Positions 26,054-35,024 are shown, numbered from the stretch's first letter. The stretch is DNA of 64,000 nucleotides from Acetobacter sp. (GCF_022483985.1 NZ_JAKVME010000002.1:248001-312000), one strand, 5' to 3'. Notes: generated from the sequence alone by a model not told the origin. Program-made: numbers and translations.

Positions 26054-27070
26054 ATGACCATTTCCGCTGACGCGCTCGAAACCAGACTACGCACCGGTCT
26101 GCGAAACCAGTGGTATGCTGTGATACCGTCAAATCAGGTTACAGCAACACCCGTTTCCATCTACCGCTGCGGTTTTCGCATTGTACTCTGGCGTGATCAT
26201 GCCGGACGCGCCTACGCCCTGGAAGATCACTGCCCGCATCGCGGTGCGCCGCTTTCGCAGGGAACGCCTCTCGGTAACAAAATCGCCTGTCCCTATCACG
26301 GTGTACAGGTCGATGCGGATGGTATTGCCGTCAAGGTGCCCGGTGCTCCGGGATGCCGTCTGGAGGGCATGCACGCGACGCGTTCCTTCCCGGTTGAGGA
26401 ACGCGGTGGTGCGGTCTTCCTGTTTGTCGGAGAGACGAAGGATACGCCGCCGACCCCGTTGCGTGTGCCGTCGGAGCTGGAAGATCCTGAATACAGCCAT
26501 TTCCTGTGCTATACCGAATGGGGCGGCGATTATCGTTATGTGATCGATAACGTCATGGATCCGATGCACGGCACTTTCCTGCACCATCATTCTCATTCGA
26601 TGTCGGAAGGTGAGGCGACTGCCAATTTCCAGATTGTGGAAACGGAACATGGATTTGTTTTTGAGAAAGATGGCCAGCGTGACGTCAATTTTGACTGGAC
26701 CGAGTTCATCGATATTGGTTCCATATGGCTCAAACTTGAGATCCCTTATCCAAAAACAGGTGGTCCGGGCGGCAACTTCATGATTCTCGGAAGCTGTTCG
26801 CCCATGCAGGACGGGTGGAGTGCAGTTTTCTTCTGGCGACTGCGCAAGGTTTCAGGCTGGCAGCGTGATGCCTGGCGTTTCCTCTATCGGAACAGGCTGG
26901 AAGGACGGCACTGGCATGTTCTCGAGCAGGACCGGGTTCTGATTGAAGATTACGAACCGGGCGCCAATCAGCGGGAGATTCTTTATCAGCATGATGCGGG
27001 CCTTGTCCGTCTGCGTCGATATCTCAAACAGAAAGCTGAGAAACAGCTTGAGACATTAGCTCATGCCTGA
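26054..27070 (+). CDS. Rieske non-heme iron oxygenase, VanA-like
   Basis: This is a 338-residue oxygenase component. The Rieske [2Fe-2S] site is CPHRG ... CPYHG (residues about 60-85). The mononuclear iron site is DNVMDPMHGTFLHHHS, with bridging Asp and two His. Size and single-chain form resemble vanillate O-demethylase, toluenesulfonate methyl-monooxygenase and similar demethylases. Electrons come from the overlapping reductase gene (8-bp overlap). It probably performs O- or N-demethylation or hydroxylation early in the pathway, before ring cleavage by the VOC dioxygenase. Confidence 0.88.
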   Translation: MTISADALETRLRTGLRNQWYAVIPSNQVTATPVSIYRCGFRIVLWRDHAGRAYALEDHCPHRGAPLSQGTPLGNKIACPYHGVQVDADGIAVKVPGAPGCRLEGMHATRSFPVEERGGAVFLFVGETKDTPPTPLRVPSELEDPEYSHFLCYTEWGGDYRYVIDNVMDPMHGTFLHHHSHSMSEGEATANFQIVETEHGFVFEKDGQRDVNFDWTEFIDIGSIWLKLEIPYPKTGGPGGNFMILGSCSPMQDGWSAVFFWRLRKVSGWQRDAWRFLYRNRLEGRHWHVLEQDRVLIEDYEPGANQREILYQHDAGLVRLRRYLKQKAEKQLETLAHA

Positions 27071-28010
27071 TCTTCTTCGCGTCCGTGCCTGTGTACTGAA
27101 GTGGGAGGCAAAGGATATTGTCTCCCTTGAACTCCGCGCGCTGGATGAAGGTCCGCTGCCCCGCTTTACAGCGGGGAGCCATATTGACCTTCATCTTCCG
27201 GCTGGCGTTATCCGCAGCTATTCGCTTAGTAATGATCCGGCGGAAACTGATCGCTATGTGGTTGGTATTGCGCGAGATTCTGCAAGCCGTGGTGGGTCGC
27301 GTTATATTCACGAGACGCTACGGATTGGTGCCGAATTCGATATTGGTGGACCACGCAATAATTTTGAACTGAATGAAACCGCACAGGATCATGTTCTGAT
27401 CGCTGGCGGCATCGGTATCACTCCCATGATGTCAATGATGCGTCGGCTACATGCGCTAGGTCGCCGACCAGTGCTTTATTATGCTGTGCGAGACCATTCC
27501 CGTCTGGCCTTTTCTCGTGAGATCGATGCGATAAGTCGTGAGCATGTCTATCATATTGATAGCGAAACTGGCACGCCTCTCGATATCGCCTCTATTGTCA
27601 GCGCCCATCCTGACGCGGATTTTTATTGCTGTGGTCCGGCTCCGATGCTGGCCGCTTTTGAAGATGCGACAGCTCATTTGTCTGAGGAGTGGGTGCATCT
27701 TGAACGTTTCGCCGCGGCTCCTGTTGTCAAACCGGATACTGAAGCAGGTTTTGAGGTCGAGTGCGTGAAATCTCACAAGGTTTTTGAGATTCCTCCAGAT
27801 AAGAGCATTGGTGATGTACTGGAAGGCGCCGGGATTCCGGTTGCACTTTCGTGCCGTGAAGGGATCTGCGGCAGTTGTGAGACGCGAGTTTTATCAGGTG
27901 TTCCGGAACACCGAGACAGTGTGCTGAGTAAAAGTGAAAAAGAAAGCAACAAGACCATGATGATCTGCGTTTCACGCTGCCGTTCTGGCAAGCTCGTGCT
28001 TGATCTGTAA
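27063..28010 (+). CDS. PDR/VanB-type ferredoxin-flavin reductase
   Basis: This 315-residue reductase has a flavin motif RSYSLSND, an NAD-binding segment AGGIGITPMMSMMRRL, and a C-terminal plant-type ferredoxin with CREGICGSCETRVLSG and a last Cys in MICVSR. It is the electron donor of the Rieske oxygenase just upstream. It is a paralogue of DmmB (9355) with the same domain order but clearly different sequence. Gene overlap supports a dedicated pair. Confidence 0.9.
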   Translation: MPDLLRVRACVLKWEAKDIVSLELRALDEGPLPRFTAGSHIDLHLPAGVIRSYSLSNDPAETDRYVVGIARDSASRGGSRYIHETLRIGAEFDIGGPRNNFELNETAQDHVLIAGGIGITPMMSMMRRLHALGRRPVLYYAVRDHSRLAFSREIDAISREHVYHIDSETGTPLDIASIVSAHPDADFYCCGPAPMLAAFEDATAHLSEEWVHLERFAAAPVVKPDTEAGFEVECVKSHKVFEIPPDKSIGDVLEGAGIPVALSCREGICGSCETRVLSGVPEHRDSVLSKSEKESNKTMMICVSRCRSGKLVLDL

Positions 28011-28039
28011 ATATTCCATGGGGACAGAGGAGAGACGCA

Positions 28040-29356
28040 TTGTCTGCACTGACACGCCGTGGTTTTCTGTCCGGCACAGCTTCTGGTCTACTGGCCCGAA
28101 CTTCTTCCGCCTGCGCTGAATCCCGCTCCGGCAATCTGACACTCCCTTTTCTCTGGGGGGCGGCAACAGCCGGCTATCAGACGGAAGGCAACAGCACGAA
28201 TGCCGATATCTGGTTCCTTGAACGAATGGCGGGAACTGTTTTTAAAGAACAGAGTGGTCAGGCCGATGATTTCTATACCCGTTACCAACAGGATATCCTT
28301 CTTCTCGCCTCACTTGGTCTGAACTCTTTCAGATTCTCCATTGAGTGGTCACGCATTGAGCCTGAACCTGGTGTTATCTCTCATGAGGCCATCGCGCATT
28401 ACCGAAACATGCTGCGGGTCTGTCATGAGCATAATCTGATTCCCTGTGTGACATACAGTCACTTTGCCTGCCCCCTCTGGTTTGCTGCCCGCGGTGGATG
28501 GGAAGCTCCAGATGCAGCAGATCATTTTTTACATTATTGCGAGCTTGCCTCACGGTCGTTCGGAGATCTGATCGGCACGGCATCTGTTTTTAATGAGCCT
28601 GATCTGCACAAGCTCATTCTTCATGGCAGCCCTCTGAGTGATCGGAAGAAGGTGACCATGCTGGCACAGGCGGCAAAAGCCTGTCATTCCCCGACATTTA
28701 GCTATTATCTCTCGGGAGATCCGCAGCGCGTAGAGATAGCGATGATCAGCGCGTATCTGCGGGCATATGATGTGATCAAAAGTGGTCCCGGTCGGTATCC
28801 TCTAGGCCTGACTCTTGCAATGACTGATGATCAGGCTGTTGGCGATCCGCTCATGCGTGACCGGAAACGCGCTGAAATTTATGACGCGTGGTTGTATGCC
28901 TGTCGAGAAAAGGGTGATTTTATCGGCGTGCAGGTTTACACGCGTAGCCTGACGGGGCCGAATGGTGCTGTAGCGCCTCCAGCGGGTTCACGCTCTACGA
29001 CCATGGGATGGGAATTCTATCCGGAATGCGTCGAAGGGGCATGTAGCTATGCCGCGTCCGTTTCGCAGCGTCCTGTCATCGTGACGGAAAATGGCATTGC
29101 AACGGATGATGATTCTGAAAGGCAGGATTACATTCGTCGCGCAGTAGAGTCTCTTGATCTCGCGATCGCGGACGGAATAGATATTCGTGGATATTATCAC
29201 TGGTCATTTCTGGATAGTTTCGAATGGGCAGCCGGGTATAGACCGCGGATGGGACTGGTTGCAGTCGATAGGCAGACAGAAGAACGGATGCCAAAGCAGT
29301 CTGCTTTTCTGCTTGGCAGTATGCGTCCCGACAGGTCTGTAGCCTGGAAGCTTTGA
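28040..29356 (+). CDS. Exported glycoside hydrolase family 1 (beta-glucosidase-like)
   Basis: This 438-residue GH1 enzyme begins with a twin-arginine signal (LTRRGFLSGTASGLLA) ending near SSACAES, so it is probably exported folded by Tat. The acid/base motif is VFNEP and the nucleophile is in VTENGIATDD. The GH1 start FLWGAATAGYQTEG and WSFLDSFEWAAGY are present. It uses a TTG start at 28040 after GAGGAGAG. A Tat-exported GH1 is unusual, since most bacterial GH1 enzymes are cytoplasmic. Position between the Rieske operon and a TonB receptor suggests deglycosylation of an aromatic or plant glycoside in the periplasm. Confidence 0.85.
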   Translation: MSALTRRGFLSGTASGLLARTSSACAESRSGNLTLPFLWGAATAGYQTEGNSTNADIWFLERMAGTVFKEQSGQADDFYTRYQQDILLLASLGLNSFRFSIEWSRIEPEPGVISHEAIAHYRNMLRVCHEHNLIPCVTYSHFACPLWFAARGGWEAPDAADHFLHYCELASRSFGDLIGTASVFNEPDLHKLILHGSPLSDRKKVTMLAQAAKACHSPTFSYYLSGDPQRVEIAMISAYLRAYDVIKSGPGRYPLGLTLAMTDDQAVGDPLMRDRKRAEIYDAWLYACREKGDFIGVQVYTRSLTGPNGAVAPPAGSRSTTMGWEFYPECVEGACSYAASVSQRPVIVTENGIATDDDSERQDYIRRAVESLDLAIADGIDIRGYYHWSFLDSFEWAAGYRPRMGLVAVDRQTEERMPKQSAFLLGSMRPDRSVAWKL

Positions 29357-29733
29357 TGCATCATGACGTAATCTCAGTAAACGTCATTTGAGTTCGTTTC
29401 TCTCTATGAGTTTTCAGAGCAATATCTTTTCATTCATATATGCATTGCGAATCCGTATCGTAATTTCTTCTGTGTCTTTTTGAACACAAAAGAAAGAAAG
29501 TCATTGAGGTGTATTCCGGGAGCGCCTTGTGAAAAGAGAAGATATTTCTTTGTCATCACAAGGTTTATATCGTTGTTGAGCTTTTCCTGCCCAGAAGATT
29601 TCTATGAACAGTGTCGGAAAATACTCCCGAGACACGACATTTCGTTGACAGAACGTTTTATCCAAATCTATCCTGTTATGGACATATGATCCAAATATGA
29701 ACACGCGCACTTCACATCTTATTTGACGAGGCG
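29357..29733 (+). promoter_or_regulatory. Intergenic region with TonB-receptor promoter and operator half-site
   Basis: No gene is seen in 377 bp. A candidate promoter is TTGACA (29645-29650), 18-bp spacer, TATCCT (29669-29674). CATATGATCC at 29683-29692 repeats exactly the 10 bp found at 20385-20394 and would overlap the transcription start, a natural repressor position. This ties the receptor to the catabolic regulon. Confidence 0.45.
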
Positions 29734-32199
29734 ATGATGACATTCCGCACACTGCCACGCCGCTCGCTGTTATCCCTGACAACAGGAGTGTCTCTTATCT
29801 TGACCGGTGCGTGCCTCGCCAGACCAGCCATCGGGCATGCTGCGACAACAGGAAAGCACCGCACGGTAAAAGCTGTTTCCAAATCAGGCTCTCAGGCGGC
29901 CCCTGCAGCTCGACCTGCCTCCCGTCCACGGAAAACATCCATGGAAGCACGGGGTGAAGAACAGATTGTCGTGAAATCGAATGTGCACCATACGCCGAGC
30001 GGCGTTACTGGTAGGGATGTTGGAGGTGGTCTGATGAAAAAGCAGACCTCCACCGTTGCCGTCAGCACGGTTACACGTGATTTCATTGCGGCTCAATCAC
30101 CGGCATCATCATCTTATGAATTGTTGCGGATGGTTCCGGGTACCAATGTTGCCATGTCGGATCCCTACAACATGCAGTCAGGGAACTTTATTGTTCGTGG
30201 ATTGAATGGTGATGAGATTGGCTTTTTGATGGAAGGCGCACCCCTCAATAATGTGGGCACTTATGTGACTCTTCCATCTCAGTATCCGGATGGTGATAAT
30301 ATTGATTCTGAAACGCTTCAGCCTAATACAGTCGATCTGACGGCTCCCATGATAGGCGCGGCTGGTGGTCTTACAAGTATGACGCTCCGTGCACCGTCCG
30401 ATAAATTCGGGGGGCAGGTCAGCGCAACATTTGGATCCTATAACACGTACAGACAGTCGGTCCGTATTGACAGTGGTTTGATCGGCAACTCCGGTGTGAA
30501 ATTCTATGTCGGATACTCACATCTTCTTGGTGATAACTGGAGAGGACCGTCTGCACCATATCACCGGGATCACATTGATTTTAAACTACAGAAAGACTGG
30601 GGTAAAATAGGAACATCAAAACTGGTTGTTTCCTATACCGATTACCAGCTTGATATGCTGACCACGCCGACCCTGGCTCAATACAGGGCTGACGGAAAAA
30701 ATTACAATTACACCAATAAATTTACGGGAATAAACACTACATATTATAAGCTTCATGGCGAAGCGGCTGGCACTATTATCGTCAGCGCCCCGACCAACCT
30801 GAGTTTATTGAATAACTCACTCAAAGTCGATATCACTCCATACCTTTATCATTCTTGGGGTGGGTTTGCTTACGGAAGTGTACTGCCGAATTCAGGAAGT
30901 GCGTTCTATGGCAATATACCGGTCTCACTGGATATGTCCGGTGTTCCCTCTCATGGCGCTTCAACGGTGGTCAATGTCCCGACTGTTTTTGATATTGAAC
31001 ATCCAGGCATAAACACTGTGGTTGCATGGAAAAAGGGTATCAATACTTTAAAAGTAGGTTACTGGTTTGATTATACGCGTCAGAGCTATGAAACGACCTA
31101 TGGCGGGGTGAGCGCTTCCGGTGCACCGCTTTCGCTTCTGGGCAGTTACAGCACCAATGCGCGTCTGAAGAATGGCACGGAATATAAGTCCACTGACTGG
31201 CTGACTACTACTTATACCCACGGACTTTATCTTGGTGATGAAATCAGAGCTTTTAATGACAAGCTTCTGGCCGAGGCTGGTGTCAAACTTGTATGGATCC
31301 ACCGTCCAGGAGAAAATAATCTTCCGGGTCCCCAGTCTGATGTCGGTCAGAATGCATTCCAGGTTACGCCTCAGGTTGGGTTCCGTTATCAGTTTACGCC
31401 AGAGCATCAGATATTCCTCAGCGGAAATACGGCTTTTCGTATGCCAACTGCAAACTCCATGTTCAACAGCTATAACGGTGCGACCGGTAACCTGCTGATT
31501 GCTGGCAACAATCAACAGAAAAATGAGTTCTCGATATCTGAAGAAATTGGCTATCGCTATACAGGAAAAGAGATAATGGCGACAGTTTCTTTCTTTAATT
31601 ACAATTTTACAAACAGACAGATTTCTACGGCTGCTATCATCAATGGTGGTTCCGTGAACACGTTCATCAATGCTGGTGGAGAAACCGGTCGTGGTGTTGA
31701 TGTCGAGATCGGAACCCGTCCCTGGCATCATTTCCGTCCATATCTGTCAGGAGAATATCTGCGTGTGACGACAGACAATAATCTGCAGGTAGGCAATGAT
31801 TATCTGCCAACAGCCGGAAAAATCGCGGTCCGAGCACCGAAATGGAGTGCGTCATTGGGTCTGAATTATGATGACGGATCTCTGTTCGGAAACGTCAACC
31901 TGAAATATATTGACAGCCAGTATTCAACATTTATGGATGACCAGTCTCTGCCAGCGCATACCAACGTGGACCTTGCTGTCGGATACCGTTTCCGTTCTTT
32001 CTCTTATATGAAACAGCCTGAATTTCGACTGAACATTCAGAATCTGGCGGGTTCCACCTATCTGAGCGGTAGCAACTCGGTGACCGGTGCAGCACATGCC
32101 ACGCGTGGTATCCACGGTACTATGATAGCGGGTTCTGATCCTACTTATTATCTCGGAGCCGGGCGGGCATTCATTGGTACATTTACAGTCGGGTTCTGA
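29734..32199 (+). CDS. TonB-dependent outer-membrane receptor
   Basis: The 821-residue receptor has an N-terminal signal (RRSLLSLTTGVSLILTGACLA) and a plug domain (SSSYELLRMVPGTNVAMSDP; then FIVRGLNGDEIGFLMEGAPL). A long beta-barrel rich in aromatic strands follows, ending in phenylalanine (TFTVGF). No N-terminal signalling (STN) domain is seen. A linker rich in Ala, Pro and Ser precedes the plug. A second ATG at 29737 is equally possible. Linked to the catabolic cluster by a shared promoter half-site. Expected to import the cluster's substrate or a glycoside across the outer membrane; siderophore uptake cannot be excluded. Confidence 0.88.
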   Translation: MMTFRTLPRRSLLSLTTGVSLILTGACLARPAIGHAATTGKHRTVKAVSKSGSQAAPAARPASRPRKTSMEARGEEQIVVKSNVHHTPSGVTGRDVGGGLMKKQTSTVAVSTVTRDFIAAQSPASSSYELLRMVPGTNVAMSDPYNMQSGNFIVRGLNGDEIGFLMEGAPLNNVGTYVTLPSQYPDGDNIDSETLQPNTVDLTAPMIGAAGGLTSMTLRAPSDKFGGQVSATFGSYNTYRQSVRIDSGLIGNSGVKFYVGYSHLLGDNWRGPSAPYHRDHIDFKLQKDWGKIGTSKLVVSYTDYQLDMLTTPTLAQYRADGKNYNYTNKFTGINTTYYKLHGEAAGTIIVSAPTNLSLLNNSLKVDITPYLYHSWGGFAYGSVLPNSGSAFYGNIPVSLDMSGVPSHGASTVVNVPTVFDIEHPGINTVVAWKKGINTLKVGYWFDYTRQSYETTYGGVSASGAPLSLLGSYSTNARLKNGTEYKSTDWLTTTYTHGLYLGDEIRAFNDKLLAEAGVKLVWIHRPGENNLPGPQSDVGQNAFQVTPQVGFRYQFTPEHQIFLSGNTAFRMPTANSMFNSYNGATGNLLIAGNNQQKNEFSISEEIGYRYTGKEIMATVSFFNYNFTNRQISTAAIINGGSVNTFINAGGETGRGVDVEIGTRPWHHFRPYLSGEYLRVTTDNNLQVGNDYLPTAGKIAVRAPKWSASLGLNYDDGSLFGNVNLKYIDSQYSTFMDDQSLPAHTNVDLAVGYRFRSFSYMKQPEFRLNIQNLAGSTYLSGSNSVTGAAHATRGIHGTMIAGSDPTYYLGAGRAFIGTFTVGF

Positions 32200-32662
32200 A
32201 ATTTTGTCTGAAAATTCCCTTTGTCGTCCGAAAATGAATAGCAGAGAGAATTTCATAGTTTTTCAGAAGTGGGATGGATTATGTCCCCTTGTCCTGTGCA
32301 TGAAGGGTCAGATTGTTCGAAGACGCGATGTAAGTCTTCCATATATGTAGGTCGACTGCGGGAAGACTGAGGCGTGTCATCAGTTAACATCTGACGCTAT
32401 GAAGCTTTTACTGCAACCTGATCTGTGATGTTTTCTCTTTTTTTGTCGCGTGGAAAGATATAAATGCAACGGTATGACCTGAGTAACAGCCAGTGGGAGC
32501 AGATACTTCCCTAAAATTGTTATGGTGATCCCTGAAGTCAGTTCCTAACACTTCAGCAGATCGCCGCTATCTATCCTTTCCCTTTTATGCAGTCCAGTAT
32601 TTCGTCGTATAAAGCAGAATACTCTATCCCGCTCACAACTTTCCGATCTCCCGGCAGATCTG
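32200..32662. other. Intergenic region holding an IS remnant
   Basis: Apart from the truncated IS left end at 32370-32514, I see no gene in this 463-bp stretch between the TonB receptor and the phage-type genes. There is no convincing terminator immediately after the receptor gene. Confidence 0.4.
32370..32514 (+). mobile_element. Truncated left end of an IS427-type element
   Basis: This stretch matches the first about 145 bp of the element at 12798: the terminal repeat (GGCGTGTCATCAGTTA), the shared ACCTGATCTGTGATGTTTTC block and a transposase start reading MQRYDLSNSQWEQILP before a stop. The rest of the element is gone. It differs from the 12798 copy at many positions, so it is a related IS rather than a recent duplicate. 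Confidence 0.7.
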
Positions 32663-32875
32663 CTACAACCCGGCCATCCTCTGCTGAAGCACGGCGCCGA
32701 GCACCATCACCCCCTCCAGCAGCCTCGCCCCTTCGCTGTCAGCCTTCAGGCTTTCCAGCCGCCCGCGCAGCAGGGCATGCTCGATTTCGATCAGAAGCAC
32801 GTCATGCAGTCCGGCATGGAGGTCCTCGAGACCGGGGGCGTGCGCGGGCGGTGGCAGGAGCGGATCTTCAGGCAT
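32663..32875 (-). CDS. Small helical protein, unknown, divergent from phage-type repressor
   Basis: This 70-residue protein begins MPEDPLLPPPAHAPG after an AAGGG site. The remainder is a predicted helix pair (LHDVLLIEIEHALLRGRLESL). It is divergent from the repressor gene at 33033, a typical place for a phage early or excision-control gene. I do not recognise the family. Confidence 0.5.
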   Translation of the reverse strand: MPEDPLLPPPAHAPGLEDLHAGLHDVLLIEIEHALLRGRLESLKADSEGARLLEGVMVLGAVLQQRMAGL

Positions 32876-32966
32876 GATAATCCCTTCGACAGAACGCCGT
32901 TTCTGTGCGAGGATCTGACCATGACGAGTGACGGGTCCCGCAACATTTCGATTCACAGAACTACGT

Positions 32967-32996
32967 TTTTCCGACTTACATATCAAGCGGAAATCC
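32967..32996. promoter_or_regulatory. Imperfect inverted repeat in the repressor operator region
   Basis: TTTCCGACTT and AAGCGGAAA form an imperfect inverted repeat between the divergent small gene (start 32875) and the repressor (start about 33033). This is the position expected for the repressor's own operator. Confidence 0.35.
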
Positions 32997-33032
32997 GTGT
33001 AGCGTTCTCATTTTGTGATGAGGACAACAGGC

Positions 33033-33704
33033 GTGGCCCGCAAACGCAGACAGAAGCGCAAGCTCATGGATGAACAGATCCGCCTGATGCGCGAGCGTGG
33101 CGAGCGTCTCCGTGAAGCCGCCCAGAGCATCGGCATCACCCACGCCGCAAAGGCCGCCGGCGTCCCCTACACGACCCTGCGGGATTATATGAATGGTGGC
33201 GAGATGAAGTTCTCCGCCATCGCCTCACTGGCCCGCGTCTGTGGCGTCTCCCTGGACTGGCTGGCCTTTGGCAACGGTGCCGGTCCGGGAACTGACAGTC
33301 CGGACGGAGCAGCCAGCATCACCCGACAGATTGTCATTCCCTGGCACGACAATCACGAGGACGGCCTGCGGATCAGTCGTGACTGGCTGCAGAGCGCCAT
33401 CCCCCGTGATCTCTCGGCCCTCTGCCTGATGACCAGCGAGGGCGATGCGATGGAGCCCACGCTGGCCTCGGGCGATCTGGTGATCGTCGACCGTAGCGTG
33501 ACGACCATCACGGCCAGCGCCCTCTATGCGCTGGAAAGCAGCGGCACGCTGCTGATCCGCCGTCTCGATCCCCGTCTGGGCGGTGGCGTACGGGTCATAG
33601 CCGACAACCACCGCTACCCGCCGCAGGATGTCGAAGAAAACCAGCTGGGCTGCTTCCGGCTGCTGGGTGAAGTTGTGTGGACCGGCGGCGTGCCCCGGCC
33701 GTAA
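33033..33704 (+). CDS. Phage-type repressor with S24/LexA-like domain lacking catalytic residues
   Basis: This CI/C2-like repressor has about 223 residues. The N-terminal helix-turn-helix is THAAKAAGVPYTTLRDYMNGG with the following SLARVCGVSLDWLAFG. The C-terminal half has the S24 fold outline, but the catalytic Ser of the usual GDSMEP motif is Ala (GDAMEPTL) and the expected Lys is Arg (TLLIRRLDPR). It should bind DNA and dimerise but not self-cleave after DNA damage. A GTG start at 33033 follows GAGG; ATGs at 33018 and 33066 are alternatives. No other phage structural genes are nearby, so it is probably a prophage or island leftover. Confidence 0.78.
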   Translation: MARKRRQKRKLMDEQIRLMRERGERLREAAQSIGITHAAKAAGVPYTTLRDYMNGGEMKFSAIASLARVCGVSLDWLAFGNGAGPGTDSPDGAASITRQIVIPWHDNHEDGLRISRDWLQSAIPRDLSALCLMTSEGDAMEPTLASGDLVIVDRSVTTITASALYALESSGTLLIRRLDPRLGGGVRVIADNHRYPPQDVEENQLGCFRLLGEVVWTGGVPRP

Positions 33705-33941
33705 CGACCCAGCCGGAAACGACCGGCGAAGAGCTGACTGTCAAGAAATACGATATGTCGTATTGACGGCAGGCGATATCTCGTAAATTATCCCTCCCAT
33801 CAGGCATGCAGGGCCAGTGCTTTCCGCCCTTCTGCCATCGGGAGGTCATGATGGTGTCTCTGTCAGTTTTCGATCGCACAGCCTGTCGGATCGCGTCGTT
33901 CAGCGTGCTTCCTGTCCGTTATGGCGCAGGAGCATCCTGAC

Positions 33942-34112
33942 ATGCTGCTTCTGACAGCCCTTGTCTTCGTCGTCGTGGTGGGCGGGATCATCCTGCTGGT
34001 GTACCTGAATAAATTCAGCGACTGGCTCATAACGAGTGATGTCCTCTCTCCGAGCCTCATCATGATCTGCTCCTATCTCGCGTGCATGTTTCTGTTCCAC
34101 CGTCATGACTGA
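33942..34112 (+). CDS. Small single-span membrane protein
   Basis: The 56-residue protein is mostly two hydrophobic stretches (LLLTALVFVVVVGGIILLVYL and SLIMICSYLACMFLF). AGGAG lies 9 bases before the ATG at 33942. It precedes another small membrane protein gene by 13 bp. Function unknown; two tiny membrane genes in tandem may be island or phage cargo. Confidence 0.5.
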   Translation: MLLLTALVFVVVVGGIILLVYLNKFSDWLITSDVLSPSLIMICSYLACMFLFHRHD

Positions 34113-34125
34113 CCGGGAGAGCACG

Positions 34126-34425
34126 ATGCCCCTCAATGATACCATTCTGCAGCCCGGTGAGAGCGGCGTCGATAAAAAGGCTGCCCGCCTTGCCGCCTAT
34201 GAAGAAGAATATGGCGCGGAAGAAGCCGCAAACCGCAAGGAGCTTCGTGACATGACGTTGTTCTGTGCCTGCGTCTGCGTCATCTGCGGGATCGTCATAT
34301 CGATCCCCTTTCATCCGGTCATCGTGTTCTGTTTCGGGCTTGCCGCCTGGGTCTATCCCCGCAGGCCGATGCTGGAAAAATGCAGGACCGCAGAAGAACG
34401 ACGGAAATTCTACGGGCTCGACTGA
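34126..34425 (+). CDS. Small two-span membrane protein, unknown
   Basis: This 99-residue protein has a charged N-terminal half (KKAARLAAYEEEYGAEEAA) followed by two membrane spans (LFCACVCVICGIVISIPF and VIVFCFGLAAWVY). GGGAG precedes the ATG at 34126; the earlier ATG at 34105 has no ribosome site. No recognised family. Confidence 0.55.
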   Translation: MPLNDTILQPGESGVDKKAARLAAYEEEYGAEEAANRKELRDMTLFCACVCVICGIVISIPFHPVIVFCFGLAAWVYPRRPMLEKCRTAEERRKFYGLD

Positions 34426-34562
34426 ACAGGTCCGATTCAGAAACCACTTTTACTGACGAAATCAAATAAAGCCGCCCGAATACAGTTGATGAGACAGACA
34501 CACATCCAACTGTCTCCAATATCTGGTCTTTCCATCATCTCACAACAAAGGAAAATACCTCC

Positions 34563-34961
34563 ATGTCCTCACGCTCGCTCAAAATGCTCGGCGGTGCTGT
34601 TTCCCTGACAGCCATGATCCTGCTGTCCGGCTGCGCCACGGAAGGCAACGAAAGCCTCAAGAACGAAACAGTGACCTCCATCGACCAGAAGATTCAGGAT
34701 GGTGTCACGACAAAGGCCCAGATCCGGGCTCAGTTCGGCGTTCCCCGTGAAAGCTCGTTTACCGACAGCGGCCACGAACAGTGGCGCTACTCCTTCACCA
34801 ACGCCTCATCCGACGCGGCGAACTTCATCCCGCTGTATGGCGATCTCCATCAGGGCACACACGGCACCGAGAAAACCCTGACCGTTCTCTTTAACGGTGA
34901 CGTCGTCTGGCATCACACGATGAATGCCTCGGCGGTCAAAACCGGAAGCGGCGTCTTCTGA
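34563..34961 (+). CDS. Lipoprotein, SmpA/BamE-like fold
   Basis: This 132-residue lipoprotein has a signal ending in the lipobox LLSGC (Cys at residue 24). The mature part (DQKIQDGVTTKAQIRAQFGVPRESS ... GHEQWRYSF) fits the BamE/SmpA-like domain pattern: a short helix pair, then the GxP and W-Y strand. It is too divergent to call BamE itself. AAAGGA precedes the ATG. It is a stand-alone gene. Confidence 0.65.
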   Translation: MSSRSLKMLGGAVSLTAMILLSGCATEGNESLKNETVTSIDQKIQDGVTTKAQIRAQFGVPRESSFTDSGHEQWRYSFTNASSDAANFIPLYGDLHQGTHGTEKTLTVLFNGDVVWHHTMNASAVKTGSGVF

Positions 34962-35024
34962 GCCCTCATCCGGCATCCCGGATGCCGGGTGACATCTGCC
35001 TCCTCCATGAAACGGACTGCCTTC

